The notes: generated from the letters alone by a model not told the origin. A DNA stretch of 39,850 nt from Enterobacterales bacterium (GCA_015654925.1 JAATFX010000102.1:1-39850), one strand, 5' to 3'; shown: positions 1 to 9,428, numbered from the stretch's first letter. Made by a program: numbers and translations.

Positions 1-679
1 GGGTCACGAACGGACGGGCGGCGGCGCCCCCGGGGATGCTTTGCATCATCGGGGTTTCCACTTCCATAAAGCCTTTGTCCACCATAAAGCGGCGGATTTC
101 CGCCATGATCTGCGAGCGCACTTTAAAGGTGTGGCGGGATTCTTCGTTGGCGATCAAATCCAGGTAGCGCTGGCGATAGCGGCTTTCCTGATCCACCAGG
201 CCGTGGAATTTATCCGGCAGCGGGCGCATCGCCTTGGTCAGCAGGCGGATTTCGGTGCAATGGATGGAAAGCTCGCCGGTCTTGGTCTTGAACACCTTGC
301 CGCGGGCGCCGAGGATATCGCCCAGATCCCATTTTTTAAACTGTTCGTTATAAACGCCTTCGGCCAGCTCATCGCGGGCGACGTACAGCTGAATGGTGCC
401 GCCGACGTCCTGCAGCGTGACAAACGAGGCTTTGCCCATGATCCGGCGGGTCATCATACGCCCGGCAATGCTGACTTCCAGGCCCAGCTCCACCAGCTGT
501 TCATTGGTTTGGTCATCGTAGGCCGCATGCAGCCGGTCGGACGTGGTATCGCGGCGAAAATCGTTGGGGAACGCGTTGCCCTGCTCGCGCAGCAGCGCCA
601 GCTTTTCACGGCGCGCCGCGAGTTCATTATTTACATCCGGCGCCAGAGGTGCACCGCCCTGTGATTGTGATTCAGACAT
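1..679 (-). CDS. lysS: lysyl-tRNA synthetase, N-terminal part (cut by window edge)
   Basis: Class II lysyl-tRNA synthetase, which charges tRNA-Lys in the cytoplasm. Only the first 226 residues are inside the window; the gene runs off at base 1. The visible part begins MSESQSQGG and contains the OB-fold anticodon-binding domain (roughly residues 60-150, including the segment [16 protein letters not shown]), followed by the conserved [17 protein letters not shown] segment that leads into the catalytic domain. The ATG is 9 nt downstream of the prfB stop, so prfB-lysS is a two-gene unit as in E. coli. AGGAAC precedes the start. A lysU paralogue is possible, but the prfB linkage points to lysS. 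Confidence 0.96.
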   Translation of the reverse strand, partial: MSESQSQGGAPLAPDVNNELAARREKLALLREQGNAFPNDFRRDTTSDRLHAAYDDQTNEQLVELGLEVSIAGRMMTRRIMGKASFVTLQDVGGTIQLYVARDELAEGVYNEQFKKWDLGDILGARGKVFKTKTGELSIHCTEIRLLTKAMRPLPDKFHGLVDQESRYRQRYLDLIANEESRHTFKVRSQIMAEIRRFMVDKGFMEVETPMMQSIPGGAAARPFVT

Positions 680-688
680 CTTGGTTCC

Positions 689-1787
689 TCATAGCCCGGC
701 TTTAAGACTTGCTTCAATAAATTTATCCAGATCGCCATCCAGTACCGCCTGCGTATTGCGTGTTTCCACACCGGTGCGCAGATCCTTGATACGGGAATCG
801 TCCAGGACATAGGATCGAATCTGGCTGCCCCAGCCAATGTCGGACTTGGTGTCTTCCAGAGCCTGTTTTTCAGCGTTTTTCTTTTGCAGTTCGAATTCGT
901 ACAGCTTGGCTTTTAACTGCTTCATCGCCTGCTCTTTATTCTTATGCTGCGAGCGGTCGTTCTGGCACTGGGTGACGATATTGGTCGGCAAATGGGTAAT
1001 GCGCACCGCGGACTCGGTACGGTTAACGTGCTGGCCGCCGGCGCCGGAGGCGCGGTAAACGTCGATGCGCAAATCCGCCGGATTGATTTCAATATCGATA
1101 TCATCATCCACTTCAGGATAAGCAAACGCGGAGCTAAACGAGGTATGGCGGCGGCCGCCGGAGTCGAACGGGCTTTTGCGCACCAGGCGATGCACGCCGG
1201 TTTCAGTGCGCAGCCAGCCGAAGGCATACTCGCCAATCACTTTGATGGTGACCGATTTGATGCCGGCCACTTCGCCGTCGGATTCTTCGATAATCTCGGT
1301 TTTGAACCCCCGCGCCTCGGCCCAGCGCAGGTACATGCGCAGCAGCATGCTGGCCCAGTCCTGGGCCTCGGTGCCGCCGGAACCGGCCTGGATATCCAGA
1401 TAGCAGTTGGCGCTGTCGTATTCGCCGGAGAACATGCGGCGAAATTCCAGCTGGGCCAGTTTGCTCTCCAGCTGATCGAGTTCGGCCACGGTTTCATTCA
1501 GAGTGTCTTCGTCGTCTTCTTCCACCGCCAGTTCCAGCAGGCCGGACACATCGTCCAGTCCCCGGGTCATCTGATCGATGGTTTCCACGATGGCTTCAAG
1601 GGAAGAGCGCTCTTTGCCTAGGGCCTGGGCGCGTTCGGGGTCGTTCCAGACATCGGGCTGCTCCAGATCGGCGTTGACTTCTTCAAGGCGTTCGCGCTTG
1701 AGATCGTAGTCAAAGATACCCCCTGAGAACTTCCGTCCGTTCAGACAGGTCCTGGATGCGGTTTTTTACCGGATTAATTTCAAACAT
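689..1787 (-). CDS. prfB: peptide chain release factor 2 (programmed +1 frameshift)
   Basis: Release factor 2, which terminates translation at UGA and UAA. The gene is read in two frames. A 25-codon first frame starts at ATG 1787 ([21 protein letters not shown]) and reaches an in-frame TGA at 1710-1712; a +1 shift enters the 340-residue main frame, giving 365 residues, the same as E. coli RF2. The main frame carries the stop-codon reading motif SPF (in [10 protein letters not shown]) and the peptidyl-hydrolysis motif GGQ ([12 protein letters not shown]). The residue four before the GGQ is Ala (RASGAGGQ), the common form, not the Thr of E. coli K-12. The gene is followed by lysS. A plain ORF caller gives only 689-1588 or so and misses the true start. 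Confidence 0.97.
1710..1724 (-). promoter_or_regulatory. prfB programmed +1 frameshift site
   Basis: On the minus strand the sequence reads AGGGGG-TAT-CTT-TGA-C. It has the internal Shine-Dalgarno-like AGGGGG (1719-1724), the slippery CTT codon (1713-1715), the weakly terminated TGA (1710-1712) and a following C. This is the classical RF2 autoregulatory site: low RF2 leads to a pause at UGA, a slip of one base, and more RF2. All elements sit at the E. coli spacing. Confidence 0.97.
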
Positions 1788-1872
1788 GGATTCAATTAGC
1801 TCGTAAAGAAGTGATAGGCGTTTAAGCCCGGTATTCTAACGGATTAGCACCCTGGTGTGTAGCATCTTGCGC

Positions 1873-3609
1873 TTACAGCGGCCACAGGTGCTGGATTAAT
1901 AATTGTACGGTGCGATTCCCGCGATATTCATTCACATCCAGCTTGTAGGCCAGCTCCACGGTGCGCACGCTGTTATCGGGCCAAATCTGGTTGTCGATAT
2001 TAAAAGCGATGCCGTCCAGCAGCGGGCCGCCTGCCAGGGGCTCCACCATCAGTTTAAGATGCTTTTCGCCCACCAGCCGCTGTTGCAAAATACGGAATTT
2101 ACCGTCGAACAGCGGTTCCGGGAAAGCTTGTCCCCAAGGACCGCCGTCGCGCAGCAGCTCGGCGGTGGCCAGGGACAGTTCATGGCCACCCAGCTCGCCG
2201 TCGGACCAGATCACCCCATCCAGCAGCGCCGGGTCCAGCCATTCGTCCACCAGAGCGGCAAAACGCTGGCGGAACCGGTCGAACTGCGTTTGTTCCAGGG
2301 ACAGCCCGGCCGCCATGGCATGGCCGCCGAATTTCAAAATCATGCCGGGATGCAGCGTATCCAGGCGTTCGAGCAAATCGCGCATATGCAGGCCCGCCAC
2401 CGAACGGCCCGACCCTTTGAGCAGTCCGTCCCCCGCCGGGGCAAAAGCTATCACCGGCCGGTGAAAGCGCTCTTTGATGCGCGAGGCCAGAATGCCCACC
2501 ACGCCCTGGTGCCATTGCTCATGGTAGATAGCCAGGCCAAAAGGCATCTCCTGCCGGTTCAGCTCCATCTGGCGGCACAGCTCCAGCGCTTCCACTTCCA
2601 TACCCTGTTCAATTTCACGCCGGGTTTGGTTAAGGGCGTCCAGCTCACCCGCCAGCATGCGCGCCTGGGCCAAATCGTCGGTCAGCAGCAGCGCGACGCC
2701 CACCGACATATCGTCCAGCCGGCCGGCGGCATTGAGCCGCGGGCCTAAGGCAAACCCCAGATCGCCGGCGCTCAGCCTGGCGGTTTCCCGGTTGGCCACC
2801 TCCGCCAGCGCCCGGATACCGGGACGGCAGCGGCCGGCGCGAATGCGGCTAATGCCCTGGTGCACCAGGATGCGGTTATTGGCATCCAGCGGCACCACAT
2901 CGGCGACGGTGCCCAGCGCCACCAGGTCCAGCAGTTCCGCCAGCTTGGGCGCCGGGATATTTTTCGCGGCGAACCAGCCGCCTTCGTGCAGCCGGGCGCG
3001 TAGCGCCAGCATCAGGTAAAACGCCACCCCCACGCCCGCCAGCGATTTTGACGCAAAGGCGCAGCCGGCCAGGTTGGGGTTGACGATGGCATCGGCCGCC
3101 GGCAGGGTTTCGCCGGGCAAATGGTGGTCGGTGACCAAGACCGGGATGCCGTGCCGATGGGCCAGGTCGACCCCCGCGTGGGAGGAGATGCCGTTATCCA
3201 CCGTGATAATCATTTCCGCGTTGCGCGCCAGGACCTGCACCACTACTTCCGGGCTAAGGCCGTAGCCGTCCTCGAACCGGTTCGGTACCAGGAAATCCAC
3301 GTGCGCGGCGCCCATCTGCCGCAGCGCCATCACCATCAGGGCGGTGCTGGTGGCGCCGTCGGCGTCGAAATCGCCCACGATCATCAGGCGGCGGTTATCC
3401 GCCAGCGCCCGCACCAGCAGATCCACGGCCCGATCGATGCCGTCCAACTGCTGGTAAGCGAGCAAGCCGCGCACCCCGCGCTCCAGCTCGCAGGCGCTTT
3501 TAATGCCGCGCTGGGCATAAAGGCGCTGCAGCAGCGGGTGAATGTCATCCCGCCGCAGCCCGTCGGCGCTCGCCAAGGAGCGGCGCCGTAATTCCGTTTT
3601 GATTTTCAC
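1873..3609 (-). CDS. recJ: single-stranded-DNA-specific 5'-3' exonuclease RecJ
   Basis: DHH-superfamily exonuclease that degrades single-stranded DNA 5' to 3' in RecF-pathway recombination, mismatch repair and base excision repair. The 578 residues match the usual 577. Motifs in order: DFDADG at 80-85, VDNG at 137-140, DHH at 161-163, the GTVADVVPLDANNR segment near 233-246, and the DHHA1 motif GGHAMAAG at 428-435. The metal-binding aspartates and histidines are all present. The start is GTG at 3609, as is usual for recJ. It follows dsbC with a 7-nt gap, so xerD-dsbC-recJ is likely one transcript. Confidence 0.97.
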   Translation of the reverse strand: MKIKTELRRRSLASADGLRRDDIHPLLQRLYAQRGIKSACELERGVRGLLAYQQLDGIDRAVDLLVRALADNRRLMIVGDFDADGATSTALMVMALRQMGAAHVDFLVPNRFEDGYGLSPEVVVQVLARNAEMIITVDNGISSHAGVDLAHRHGIPVLVTDHHLPGETLPAADAIVNPNLAGCAFASKSLAGVGVAFYLMLALRARLHEGGWFAAKNIPAPKLAELLDLVALGTVADVVPLDANNRILVHQGISRIRAGRCRPGIRALAEVANRETARLSAGDLGFALGPRLNAAGRLDDMSVGVALLLTDDLAQARMLAGELDALNQTRREIEQGMEVEALELCRQMELNRQEMPFGLAIYHEQWHQGVVGILASRIKERFHRPVIAFAPAGDGLLKGSGRSVAGLHMRDLLERLDTLHPGMILKFGGHAMAAGLSLEQTQFDRFRQRFAALVDEWLDPALLDGVIWSDGELGGHELSLATAELLRDGGPWGQAFPEPLFDGKFRILQQRLVGEKHLKLMVEPLAGGPLLDGIAFNIDNQIWPDNSVRTVELAYKLDVNEYRGNRTVQLLIQHLWPL

Positions 3610-3616
3610 AGAGTTC

Positions 3617-4321
3617 TCAGCCGCCCGCCTGCTGCTGATCCAGCATCGCCGCCATCTCTTTCGGGCTTTGATAGCCCGGGATCATGGCGCCGTTTTCCAG
3701 CAGGATGGCCGGCGTACCCTGGATGCCGTATTGAACGCCCAGTTGGTAGTGCTTGCTGATATCGGTTTTGCAAGTGGCGGCCGGAATGGCGTCGCCATTC
3801 ATGGCTTTATCGAAGGCGCCGGCGCGATCGGCGCTGCACCAGACCGAAACCATATCTTTTTCCGCCTGGGAGTTGAGCCCCTGGCGCGGGAACGCCAGAT
3901 AGCGGATGGTGATGCCCAGCGCGTTGTAGTCTTTCATCTGCTCATGCAGCTTATGGCAATACCCGCAGGTAATATCGGTAAAGATGGTGATGACATGTTT
4001 TTGCTGCGGGGCCTTGTACACGATCATTTCGCTTTGCAGCGCACTCAGGCGTTTACCCAGTAATTGATTGGTCACGTTAAGCGGTTCGTTGCCGCCGACG
4101 TCGTACATCGGCCCCTGGATCACATGCTTGCCGTCGTCGGAGACATACAGCACGCCGCTTTCCGTCAATACGGTTTTCAGGCCTGCGACCGGCGCGGGCT
4201 GGATTTCGGCGTTATGCACTCCCAGGCGCGCCAGGGAATGTGTAATGGCGGCGTCGTCGGCATGGGCCAGGCGGGTTAGCGCCAGCGTAGCGAAAGAAAG
4301 CATAAGCAGGCTTTTTTTCAT
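3617..4321 (-). CDS. dsbC: periplasmic protein disulfide isomerase DsbC
   Basis: Homodimeric periplasmic thiol:disulfide isomerase that reshuffles wrong disulfides and is kept reduced by DsbD. The protein has 234 residues (E. coli 236). A signal peptide runs MKKSLLMLSFATLALTRLAHA with cleavage after residue 21. The active site CGYC lies at 119-122, the cis-proline loop GTP at 202-204, and the structural disulfide pair at C162 and C184. I chose ATG 4321 over an upstream in-frame start at 4384 because only 4321 places the signal peptide at the N-terminus. It lies between xerD and recJ as in E. coli. Confidence 0.96.
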   Translation of the reverse strand: MKKSLLMLSFATLALTRLAHADDAAITHSLARLGVHNAEIQPAPVAGLKTVLTESGVLYVSDDGKHVIQGPMYDVGGNEPLNVTNQLLGKRLSALQSEMIVYKAPQQKHVITIFTDITCGYCHKLHEQMKDYNALGITIRYLAFPRQGLNSQAEKDMVSVWCSADRAGAFDKAMNGDAIPAATCKTDISKHYQLGVQYGIQGTPAILLENGAMIPGYQSPKEMAAMLDQQQAGG

Positions 4322-4397
4322 TATTAAGTCCTTATCTCTTTTTCCTAATGGGCCGCGAAAGCGTCCCACGCAGGTAACGGTCAATGCGCTACCCCGC

Positions 4398-5297
4398 TTA
4401 AGCGCGGGGATGGTGCTGCTGGTGAATCAGTTTAAGACGTTCGGTGGCGACGTGCGTATAAATCTGCGTGGTGGACAGGTCGCTGTGCCCGAGCAACAGC
4501 TGCACGACGCGTAAATCCGCCCCATGGTTAAGCAAATGGGTGGCAAAAGCGTGCCGCAATACGTGGGGGGAGAGCCGTGCGCCGTCGATGCCCGCCAGAA
4601 TGGCATAATGCTTGATGCGATGCCAGAAGGTCTGGCGGGTCATTTGCTGGCTGCGGTTGCTGGGAAACAGCACGTCCCCGCTCTGGCCGTTCATCAGCCA
4701 TGGACGCCCGTGCTCCAGATAATACTCGACCCAGTACACCGCTTCTTCCCCCAGCGGCACCAGCCGCTCCTTGTCCCCTTTGCCGATTACCCGCACCACG
4801 CCCTGGCGCAGGCTGACATCGCTCATGGTCAGCCCCACCAGCTCCGAAACGCGCAGCCCGGTGGCATATAGCACCTCCAGCATGGCTTTGTCGCGCACTT
4901 CGATGGGCTGGTCGAGCGTCGGCGCGTCGAGCAGCGCGCCCACCTGCGCCTCGCTGAGATCCTTGGGCAGGCGCTGGGGCAATTTGGGGGCCGCCAGCGC
5001 GGCGCTGGGGTCGTCGGCGCGCACTTTTTCCCGATACAAATACTGGAAAAAGCGCCGGACGGCGCTGAGCAAGCGGGCGGAGCTGGTGGCTTTATAGCCG
5101 TGCTCCAGCCGGTCGGCCAGAAAGGATTGCAAATCCTCCGCCCCGGCGCTGGCCAGGTCGGATTGGCGCCGCGACAGCCACCCGGCCAGGGCCTGTAAAT
5201 CGAGACGATACGCCGCCAGGGTGTTTTCGGCCAGGTTGCGCTCCAGCCACAGGGCGTCGAGGAACTGTTCAATCCATGGGTTATCCTGCTGCTGCAT
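4398..5297 (-). CDS. xerD: site-specific tyrosine recombinase XerD
   Basis: Tyrosine recombinase that acts with XerC at dif to resolve chromosome dimers, controlled by FtsK at the septum. The 299 residues are one more than E. coli. There is an N-terminal SAM-like core-binding domain (about 1-105) and a catalytic domain with R149, K173, H245, R248, H271 and nucleophile Y280, each shifted by one from E. coli XerD. The C-terminal tail RLKLIHQQHHPRA, which contacts the partner recombinase, is conserved. It is the first gene of the xerD-dsbC-recJ cluster and divergent from fldB. The linkage identifies it as XerD and not XerC. Confidence 0.97.
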   Translation of the reverse strand: MQQQDNPWIEQFLDALWLERNLAENTLAAYRLDLQALAGWLSRRQSDLASAGAEDLQSFLADRLEHGYKATSSARLLSAVRRFFQYLYREKVRADDPSAALAAPKLPQRLPKDLSEAQVGALLDAPTLDQPIEVRDKAMLEVLYATGLRVSELVGLTMSDVSLRQGVVRVIGKGDKERLVPLGEEAVYWVEYYLEHGRPWLMNGQSGDVLFPSNRSQQMTRQTFWHRIKHYAILAGIDGARLSPHVLRHAFATHLLNHGADLRVVQLLLGHSDLSTTQIYTHVATERLKLIHQQHHPRA

Positions 5298-5399
5298 CTG
5301 CGCCCCCGGTGGTTTTTTTCATGCCCGCATTATGCCTGATTAAGGCGCTAATCTGGTACACTTGATGTTATCAGGTTGTCAGTAAGAGTATGTGTAAAG

Positions 5400-5918
5400 A
5401 TGAAAGTCGGTTTGTTTTATGGCTCCAGTACCTGCTATACCGAAATGGCGGCGGAGAAAATCCGCGATATCCTCGGCGAAGATCTGGTGGATCTGCATAA
5501 TATCAAAGACGTGCCGCCGCAGCGCATGGAGCAATATAATGTGCTGATTCTCGGCATTCCCACCTGGGATTTCGGCGAGATCCAGGAAGACTGGGACGCC
5601 GTCTGGTCGCAGTTGGCCGGGCTGGATTTATCCGGCAAAATCATCGCCATGTACGGCATGGGCGATCAACTGGGCTACGGCGAATGGTTCCTTGATGCCC
5701 TGGGTTATCTGCACGACGTGCTGGCGCCCAGGGGCGCCACTTTTATCGGCTACTGGCCCACCGCGGGTTATGAATTCACCAGCCCCAAGGCGCTGGCCCC
5801 CGACGGGCGGCATTTTGTCGGCCTGGCGCTTGATGAGGTTAATCAATACGACCTGAGCGAAGAGCGCCTGCAACAGTGGTGTGAACAGATTCTGACCGAA
5901 ATGGCGGCGCTGCTCTAG
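5400..5918 (+). CDS. fldB: flavodoxin 2 FldB
   Basis: FMN-binding electron-transfer protein of the cytoplasm; in E. coli a SoxRS-regulated flavodoxin whose redox partners are less clear than those of FldA. The 172 residues begin [16 protein letters not shown], in which the phosphate-binding loop GSSTCYTE (8-15) is typical of long-chain flavodoxins. The segment [15 protein letters not shown] and the later [11 protein letters not shown] match FldB. The ATG at 5400 is chosen; a TTG 24 bases upstream is in frame but adds residues not found in the family. The gene is divergent from xerD, with about 100 bp for both promoters. Confidence 0.95.
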   Translation: MKVGLFYGSSTCYTEMAAEKIRDILGEDLVDLHNIKDVPPQRMEQYNVLILGIPTWDFGEIQEDWDAVWSQLAGLDLSGKIIAMYGMGDQLGYGEWFLDALGYLHDVLAPRGATFIGYWPTAGYEFTSPKALAPDGRHFVGLALDEVNQYDLSEERLQQWCEQILTEMAALL

Positions 5919-5997
5919 CCTGGCAAAGGCTGGCGGATGAGGCGCAACGCAGCCGCGACAAGTGGCTGCTTAGCGGCCCGGCGATAGCAACGTGCGG

Positions 5998-6423
5998 TTA
6001 TTTCAGCGGGTCGTGGCTGGTTGAAGACCGGTTCAGCAATGCCTGGCGCAGGCTGCGCCATTCCCGTTGATCCATGCAGTCCGCCGCCAGCCACAGCCTG
6101 CGTTTTTTTTTGCCGCCCACCTGGCGCAGGCGCAGCAGCACGCCGCCTTTGAGCATCCAGGGTTTCCCCCTGATGGCGTAATCCTGCTGGTGCCAGCGGA
6201 TATGCTGGTTGCTTTGCAGCACCAGTTCGCCGCGGCAGGCCATGATGTTCCGCTGGCTGCGGATGCACTCAAATACCACCAAAGTGATAAGCGTGACCCA
6301 GACCAGGCCATAGTTCTCCGGCCAGGGCGAAAGCAGGATGAGCAGGGTCAAGATCCCATGCGCGATCAGGGAAAATATCTGCGTGCGCCAGGAAACCCTG
6401 ATGTCACATCGCCAGAGGGCCAC
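5998..6423 (-). CDS. ygfX: inner-membrane protein YgfX (CptA)
   Basis: Small membrane protein (141 residues, E. coli 135) with two N-terminal transmembrane segments (about residues 16-33 and 38-52) and a cytoplasmic basic domain containing [19 protein letters not shown]. In E. coli it is called CptA and was reported as a growth-inhibiting partner of SdhE that affects MreB and FtsZ; in Serratia it was linked to SdhE function and prodigiosin. The GTG start at 6423 lies 20 nt inside sdhE, so translation is probably coupled. It is convergent with fldB. Confidence 0.9.
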   Translation of the reverse strand: MALWRCDIRVSWRTQIFSLIAHGILTLLILLSPWPENYGLVWVTLITLVVFECIRSQRNIMACRGELVLQSNQHIRWHQQDYAIRGKPWMLKGGVLLRLRQVGGKKKRRLWLAADCMDQREWRSLRQALLNRSSTSHDPLK

Positions 6424-6670
6424 GGGCTTTATTTCGCTGTTGTATCATGATTATCATTTTTTTTAGTCCGCTGTCCCGGGGTTCGCCGTGATTCATCAGC
6501 CAATTGAAAAGGTCAGGATCGTCGCATTCCAGCAGACGGATGAACAATTTCTTGTCTTCGTCGCTCAACTGGTCATAGTCATATTCAAAAAAAGGCATTA
6601 TCGAGAGATCCAGCTCGCGCATGCCGCGGCGGCAGGCCCAGTGGACACGCGCCTTATTATCGATATCCAT
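6404..6670 (-). CDS. sdhE: succinate dehydrogenase FAD assembly factor SdhE
   Basis: Small helical protein (88 residues, the family length) that promotes covalent attachment of FAD to the flavoprotein subunits of succinate dehydrogenase and fumarate reductase. The signature RGxRE is present as RGMRE at 15-19, followed by LD and FFEYDYDQL. It overlaps ygfX by 20 nt and is divergent from ygfZ; both arrangements are conserved in enterics. It was also described as the antitoxin YgfY, but the flavinylation role is better supported. Confidence 0.96.
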   Translation of the reverse strand: MDIDNKARVHWACRRGMRELDLSIMPFFEYDYDQLSDEDKKLFIRLLECDDPDLFNWLMNHGEPRDSGLKKMIIMIQQRNKARGPLAM

Positions 6671-6888
6671 ATTTATTTTTTACCTCATATCCGCACCGAC
6701 CGGGGCGTAGTTTAACCCGTTTTGCGGGCAGGCATTACATAAAACGACACATTTCGACATGCCCGGCCGGATATTAGCGGCGGGCATCGCACGGATAGGT
6801 AAAGCAGCCGTGAAATAAGCGCTTGCAAACCCCCCCGGCTCTTTTACCATGAGCTTATTGTCTCGCACTACCAGGATAGGAGTGTTTC

Positions 6889-7875
6889 ATGTCACTTAAA
6901 GTTCCTTTTCCCCCGCGTCTGCCCTCGCCGTCCAGCCGCCTGCCCCTGACGCTAATCTCGCTGGAAGACTGGGCGCTGGTCAGCCTGACCGGGCCGGACA
7001 CCCTGAAATATTTGCAGGGCCAGGTCACCACCGATGTGGCGGCCATGGCGACCGACCAGCATTTCCTGGGCGCCCATTGCGATGCCAAAGGCAAGATGTT
7101 CAGCGACCTGCGCATTTTTCATCGCCGCGAGGGCATGGCCTATATCGAACGGCGCAGCGTACGCGACAGCCAGCTCGGCGAGCTGAAAAAGTATGCGGTG
7201 TTTTCCAAAGTGACGATGGCGGCGGATGACGAGGCGGTGCTGCTCGGCGTGGCCGGTTTCCAGGCGCGCGCGGCGCTGGAGGGATTGTTCGCCGCCCTGC
7301 CCGATGAGGAACATCAGGTGGTGCAGGATGGCGAGACCACATTATTGCATTTCAGCCTGCCCGCGGAACGCTTTTTACTGGTGACCACCGGGACGGTGCT
7401 GGACGCGTTATCGGACAAGCTGGCGGGCCAGGCGCAGCTTAATGACAGCCAGCAGTGGCTGGCGCTGAATATCGAAGCCGGATTACCGCTGATCGATAGC
7501 GCCAACAGCGTACAGTTTATTCCCCAGGCGACTAATCTCCAGGCGCTGGGCGGCATCAGTTTCAATAAAGGCTGTTACGCCGGCCAGGAAATGGTGGCGC
7601 GGGCCAAATACCGCGGCGCCAATAAACGCGCCCTTTATTGGCTGGCGGGCAAGGCCAACCGCGTCCCCGCGCCCGCGGATGACCTGGAGCTGCAACTGGG
7701 CGACAACTGGCGCCGCACCGGCACGGTACTGGCCGCCTGCCAGCTGGAAGACGGCACGGTGTGGGTCCAGGCGGTACTGAACAACGATTTGGCGGCGGAT
7801 AGCCTGCTGCGGGTAAAAGACGATACCGCCGGCGCGCTGGCCATCCAGCCGCTGCCTTATTCCATCGCGGAGTAG
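6889..7875 (+). CDS. ygfZ: tRNA-modifying/Fe-S maintenance protein YgfZ (folate-binding)
   Basis: Folate-binding protein related to GcvT that supports a subset of Fe-S enzymes, among them MiaB, which thiolates tRNA. The length is 328 residues (E. coli 326). The family motif K-G-C-Y-x-G-Q-E occurs at 227-234 as KGCYAGQE, with the functionally needed Cys at 229; the variable fourth position is Ala where E. coli has Thr. ATG 6889 follows the ribosome site AGGAG. The gene is divergent from sdhE, and both support respiratory cofactor enzymes. Confidence 0.95.
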   Translation: MSLKVPFPPRLPSPSSRLPLTLISLEDWALVSLTGPDTLKYLQGQVTTDVAAMATDQHFLGAHCDAKGKMFSDLRIFHRREGMAYIERRSVRDSQLGELKKYAVFSKVTMAADDEAVLLGVAGFQARAALEGLFAALPDEEHQVVQDGETTLLHFSLPAERFLLVTTGTVLDALSDKLAGQAQLNDSQQWLALNIEAGLPLIDSANSVQFIPQATNLQALGGISFNKGCYAGQEMVARAKYRGANKRALYWLAGKANRVPAPADDLELQLGDNWRRTGTVLAACQLEDGTVWVQAVLNNDLAADSLLRVKDDTAGALAIQPLPYSIAE

Positions 7876-7905
7876 GCTGCGCGCCATCATGGATATCGGG
7901 GGCGG

Positions 7906-8553
7906 CTAGATATAAAGGTAAATCGCCAGGAAATGGCACAGGCTGCCGCCCAGCACAAAGCCATGCCAGATGGCGTGATTGAAAGGAATGCGGTTGCAGG
8001 CATAGAAAATCACGCCCACCGTATAAATCAGGCCGCCCGCCGCCAGCAACGTCATGCCGCCCACCGGCAAGCGTTGCGCCAGTTGGTAAATCACCACCAG
8101 CGACAGCCATCCCATGGTCAGATACGTGATAAGCGAAACCACTTCAAAACGGTGGGCGAACGCCAGTTTGAAAATCACCCCGAGCAGCGCCATGCTCCAG
8201 ATAACGATCATCAGGCCCTTGGCCAGCGGCGAAGCCAGCCCCACCAGCAGGAACGGGGTATAGGTGCCGGCAATCAACAGGTATATGGCGCAGTGATCCA
8301 TTTTTTTCAGCCAGCGCTTGGCGGGCGGATGGGGGATAGCGTGATACAGCGTGGAAGCCAGGAACAGCAGGATCATGCTGCCGCCGTATAAACTGTAGCT
8401 GGTAATCGCCGTGACGTCGGCCCCCACGTTACCGGCCTGCACCAGCAGCAGCACCAGGCCGACGATGCCGAAGATCAAACCGATGCCATGACTGACGCTA
8501 TTGGCGATCTCCTCCGCCAATGAGTATCCCTGAGCTAATAATTTATTAGCCAT
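7906..8553 (-). CDS. trhA: PAQR/hemolysin III family membrane homeostasis protein TrhA
   Basis: Seven-helix inner-membrane protein of the hemolysin III/PAQR family (E. coli YqfA), linked to membrane energy and lipid homeostasis. The hydrolase-like metal residues of the family are seen: the Ser and His of SVSHGIG in the first helix, STLYHAIPH with [16 protein letters not shown], and the C-terminal [19 protein letters not shown] place the start at ATG 8553 (215 residues, [12 protein letters not shown]) because GAGG lies 9 nt before it; an ATG at 8562 is also possible but directly abuts that GAGG. A FabR-like site lies upstream. Confidence 0.92.
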   Translation of the reverse strand: MANKLLAQGYSLAEEIANSVSHGIGLIFGIVGLVLLLVQAGNVGADVTAITSYSLYGGSMILLFLASTLYHAIPHPPAKRWLKKMDHCAIYLLIAGTYTPFLLVGLASPLAKGLMIVIWSMALLGVIFKLAFAHRFEVVSLITYLTMGWLSLVVIYQLAQRLPVGGMTLLAAGGLIYTVGVIFYACNRIPFNHAIWHGFVLGGSLCHFLAIYLYI

Positions 8554-8623
8554 ACTAAACATCCTCGAACGTAATTTGGCGATGATTTTATCAACGGCAC
8601 ACAGCTTAACCGACTAGCATTCC

Positions 8624-8641
8624 AGTGTACACGTGTAAGCT
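8624..8641. promoter_or_regulatory. candidate FabR operator upstream of trhA
   Basis: The sequence AGTGTACACGTGTAAGCT closely follows the FabR (YijC) operator known before fabA, fabB and yqfA (core GTACACGTGT flanked by AGC/GCT-like arms). FabR represses unsaturated fatty acid genes, and yqfA/trhA is a recognised member of its predicted regulon. The site is about 70-90 bp upstream of the trhA start, in the gap shared with the divergent HD-domain gene. The match is by eye. Confidence 0.65.
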
Positions 8642-8806
8642 GAAATAATTCACTCCGCCGCATCGCTACCTTCCTCCCGTCCGGATTCCCCCTACCCTAT
8701 CATCCCCCCGCCGGCCGGGCAAAATCAGCCTTGGATCACATCATTCGAGTTTGCCGCGCTTTTGCCCTACAATGTTGCGCTTTACGATAGTGTTATTGGG
8801 GTATGT

Positions 8807-9415
8807 ATGTCTGAGGTATTACCTGAATTGGCGTTTGGTGAACTGACCGAGGTGGTCGCTTTCCTGATGGAAATCGATAAGCTCAAAAGCATACAGCGTC
8901 GCACCAAGGTGCTGGGCACGCAGCGCCAGGAAAATACCGCCGAGCATAGCTGGCATTTTGCCGTGGGCGTTATGGCATTGGCCCCCTACGCCGGGCCGGA
9001 AGTGGATATCAACCGGGTGATCCGGATGGCGCTGGTGCATGATATTGTCGAAATCGACGCCGGCGACGTGCTGGTCTACGATCTGGCGGCGCGGGTGGCT
9101 GTGCAGGCCCAGGAAGAAGCGGCCGCCGAACGGCTGTTTGGCCTGCTGCCGGAACCGCAGCGGGGGCAGTTCCACCAGCTGTGGCTGGAGTATGAAGCGG
9201 GCGAAACCCCCAGCGCGCGTTTTGCCCTGGTGCTCGATCGCCTGATGCCGATCCTGATGAATCTGCATAACCGCGGGCAAAGCTGGGTGGAAAACGGCAT
9301 CCGGCTGGAACAGGTATTAACGCGCAATGCGTTTATCGCCGATGTCTATCCGGCGCTGTGGCAGCACCTTAAGCGCCACCTCGACCATGCCCAGCAAAAC
9401 GGCTGGCTGAAGTAA
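8807..9415 (+). CDS. HD-domain phosphohydrolase (HDDC2/5'-deoxynucleotidase-like)
   Basis: Predicted metal-dependent phosphohydrolase of 202 residues. The HD signature is complete: H47 in AEHSWH, H78-D79 in ALVHDIVEIDAGD, with acidic E82 and D85 after it, and a final D144 in LVLDRLMPIL. The arrangement resembles the HD_3 group, which contains human HDDC2 and the 5'-deoxynucleotidase YfbR, so a nucleoside monophosphate is a plausible substrate; this is inference. It is not YfbR itself by sequence. ATG 8807 is chosen because GGGG lies 7-8 nt upstream; the longer frame from 8762 begins with TTG. Convergent with ygiQ, 9 nt apart. Confidence 0.85.
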   Translation: MSEVLPELAFGELTEVVAFLMEIDKLKSIQRRTKVLGTQRQENTAEHSWHFAVGVMALAPYAGPEVDINRVIRMALVHDIVEIDAGDVLVYDLAARVAVQAQEEAAAERLFGLLPEPQRGQFHQLWLEYEAGETPSARFALVLDRLMPILMNLHNRGQSWVENGIRLEQVLTRNAFIADVYPALWQHLKRHLDHAQQNGWLK

Positions 9416-9428
9416 GCCCCGGGCTTAC
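9412..9428. repeat. 17-bp perfect palindrome spanning two convergent stop codons
   Basis: GTAAGCCC-C-GGGCTTAC is a perfect inverted repeat. It holds the TAA of the HD-domain gene (9413-9415) and, on the other strand, the TAA of ygiQ (9425-9427). No U-tract follows on either strand, so it is not a classical intrinsic terminator, though it could fold as a 3' hairpin in both messages. Confidence 0.7.

Noticed and set aside
944..1621. 225-codon plus-strand open frame
   Set aside because: It is antisense to the well supported prfB main frame.
5919..5997. REP-like sequence between fldB and ygfX
   Set aside because: The part GGCGGATGAGGCG resembles a REP head, but no paired arm or second copy is visible.
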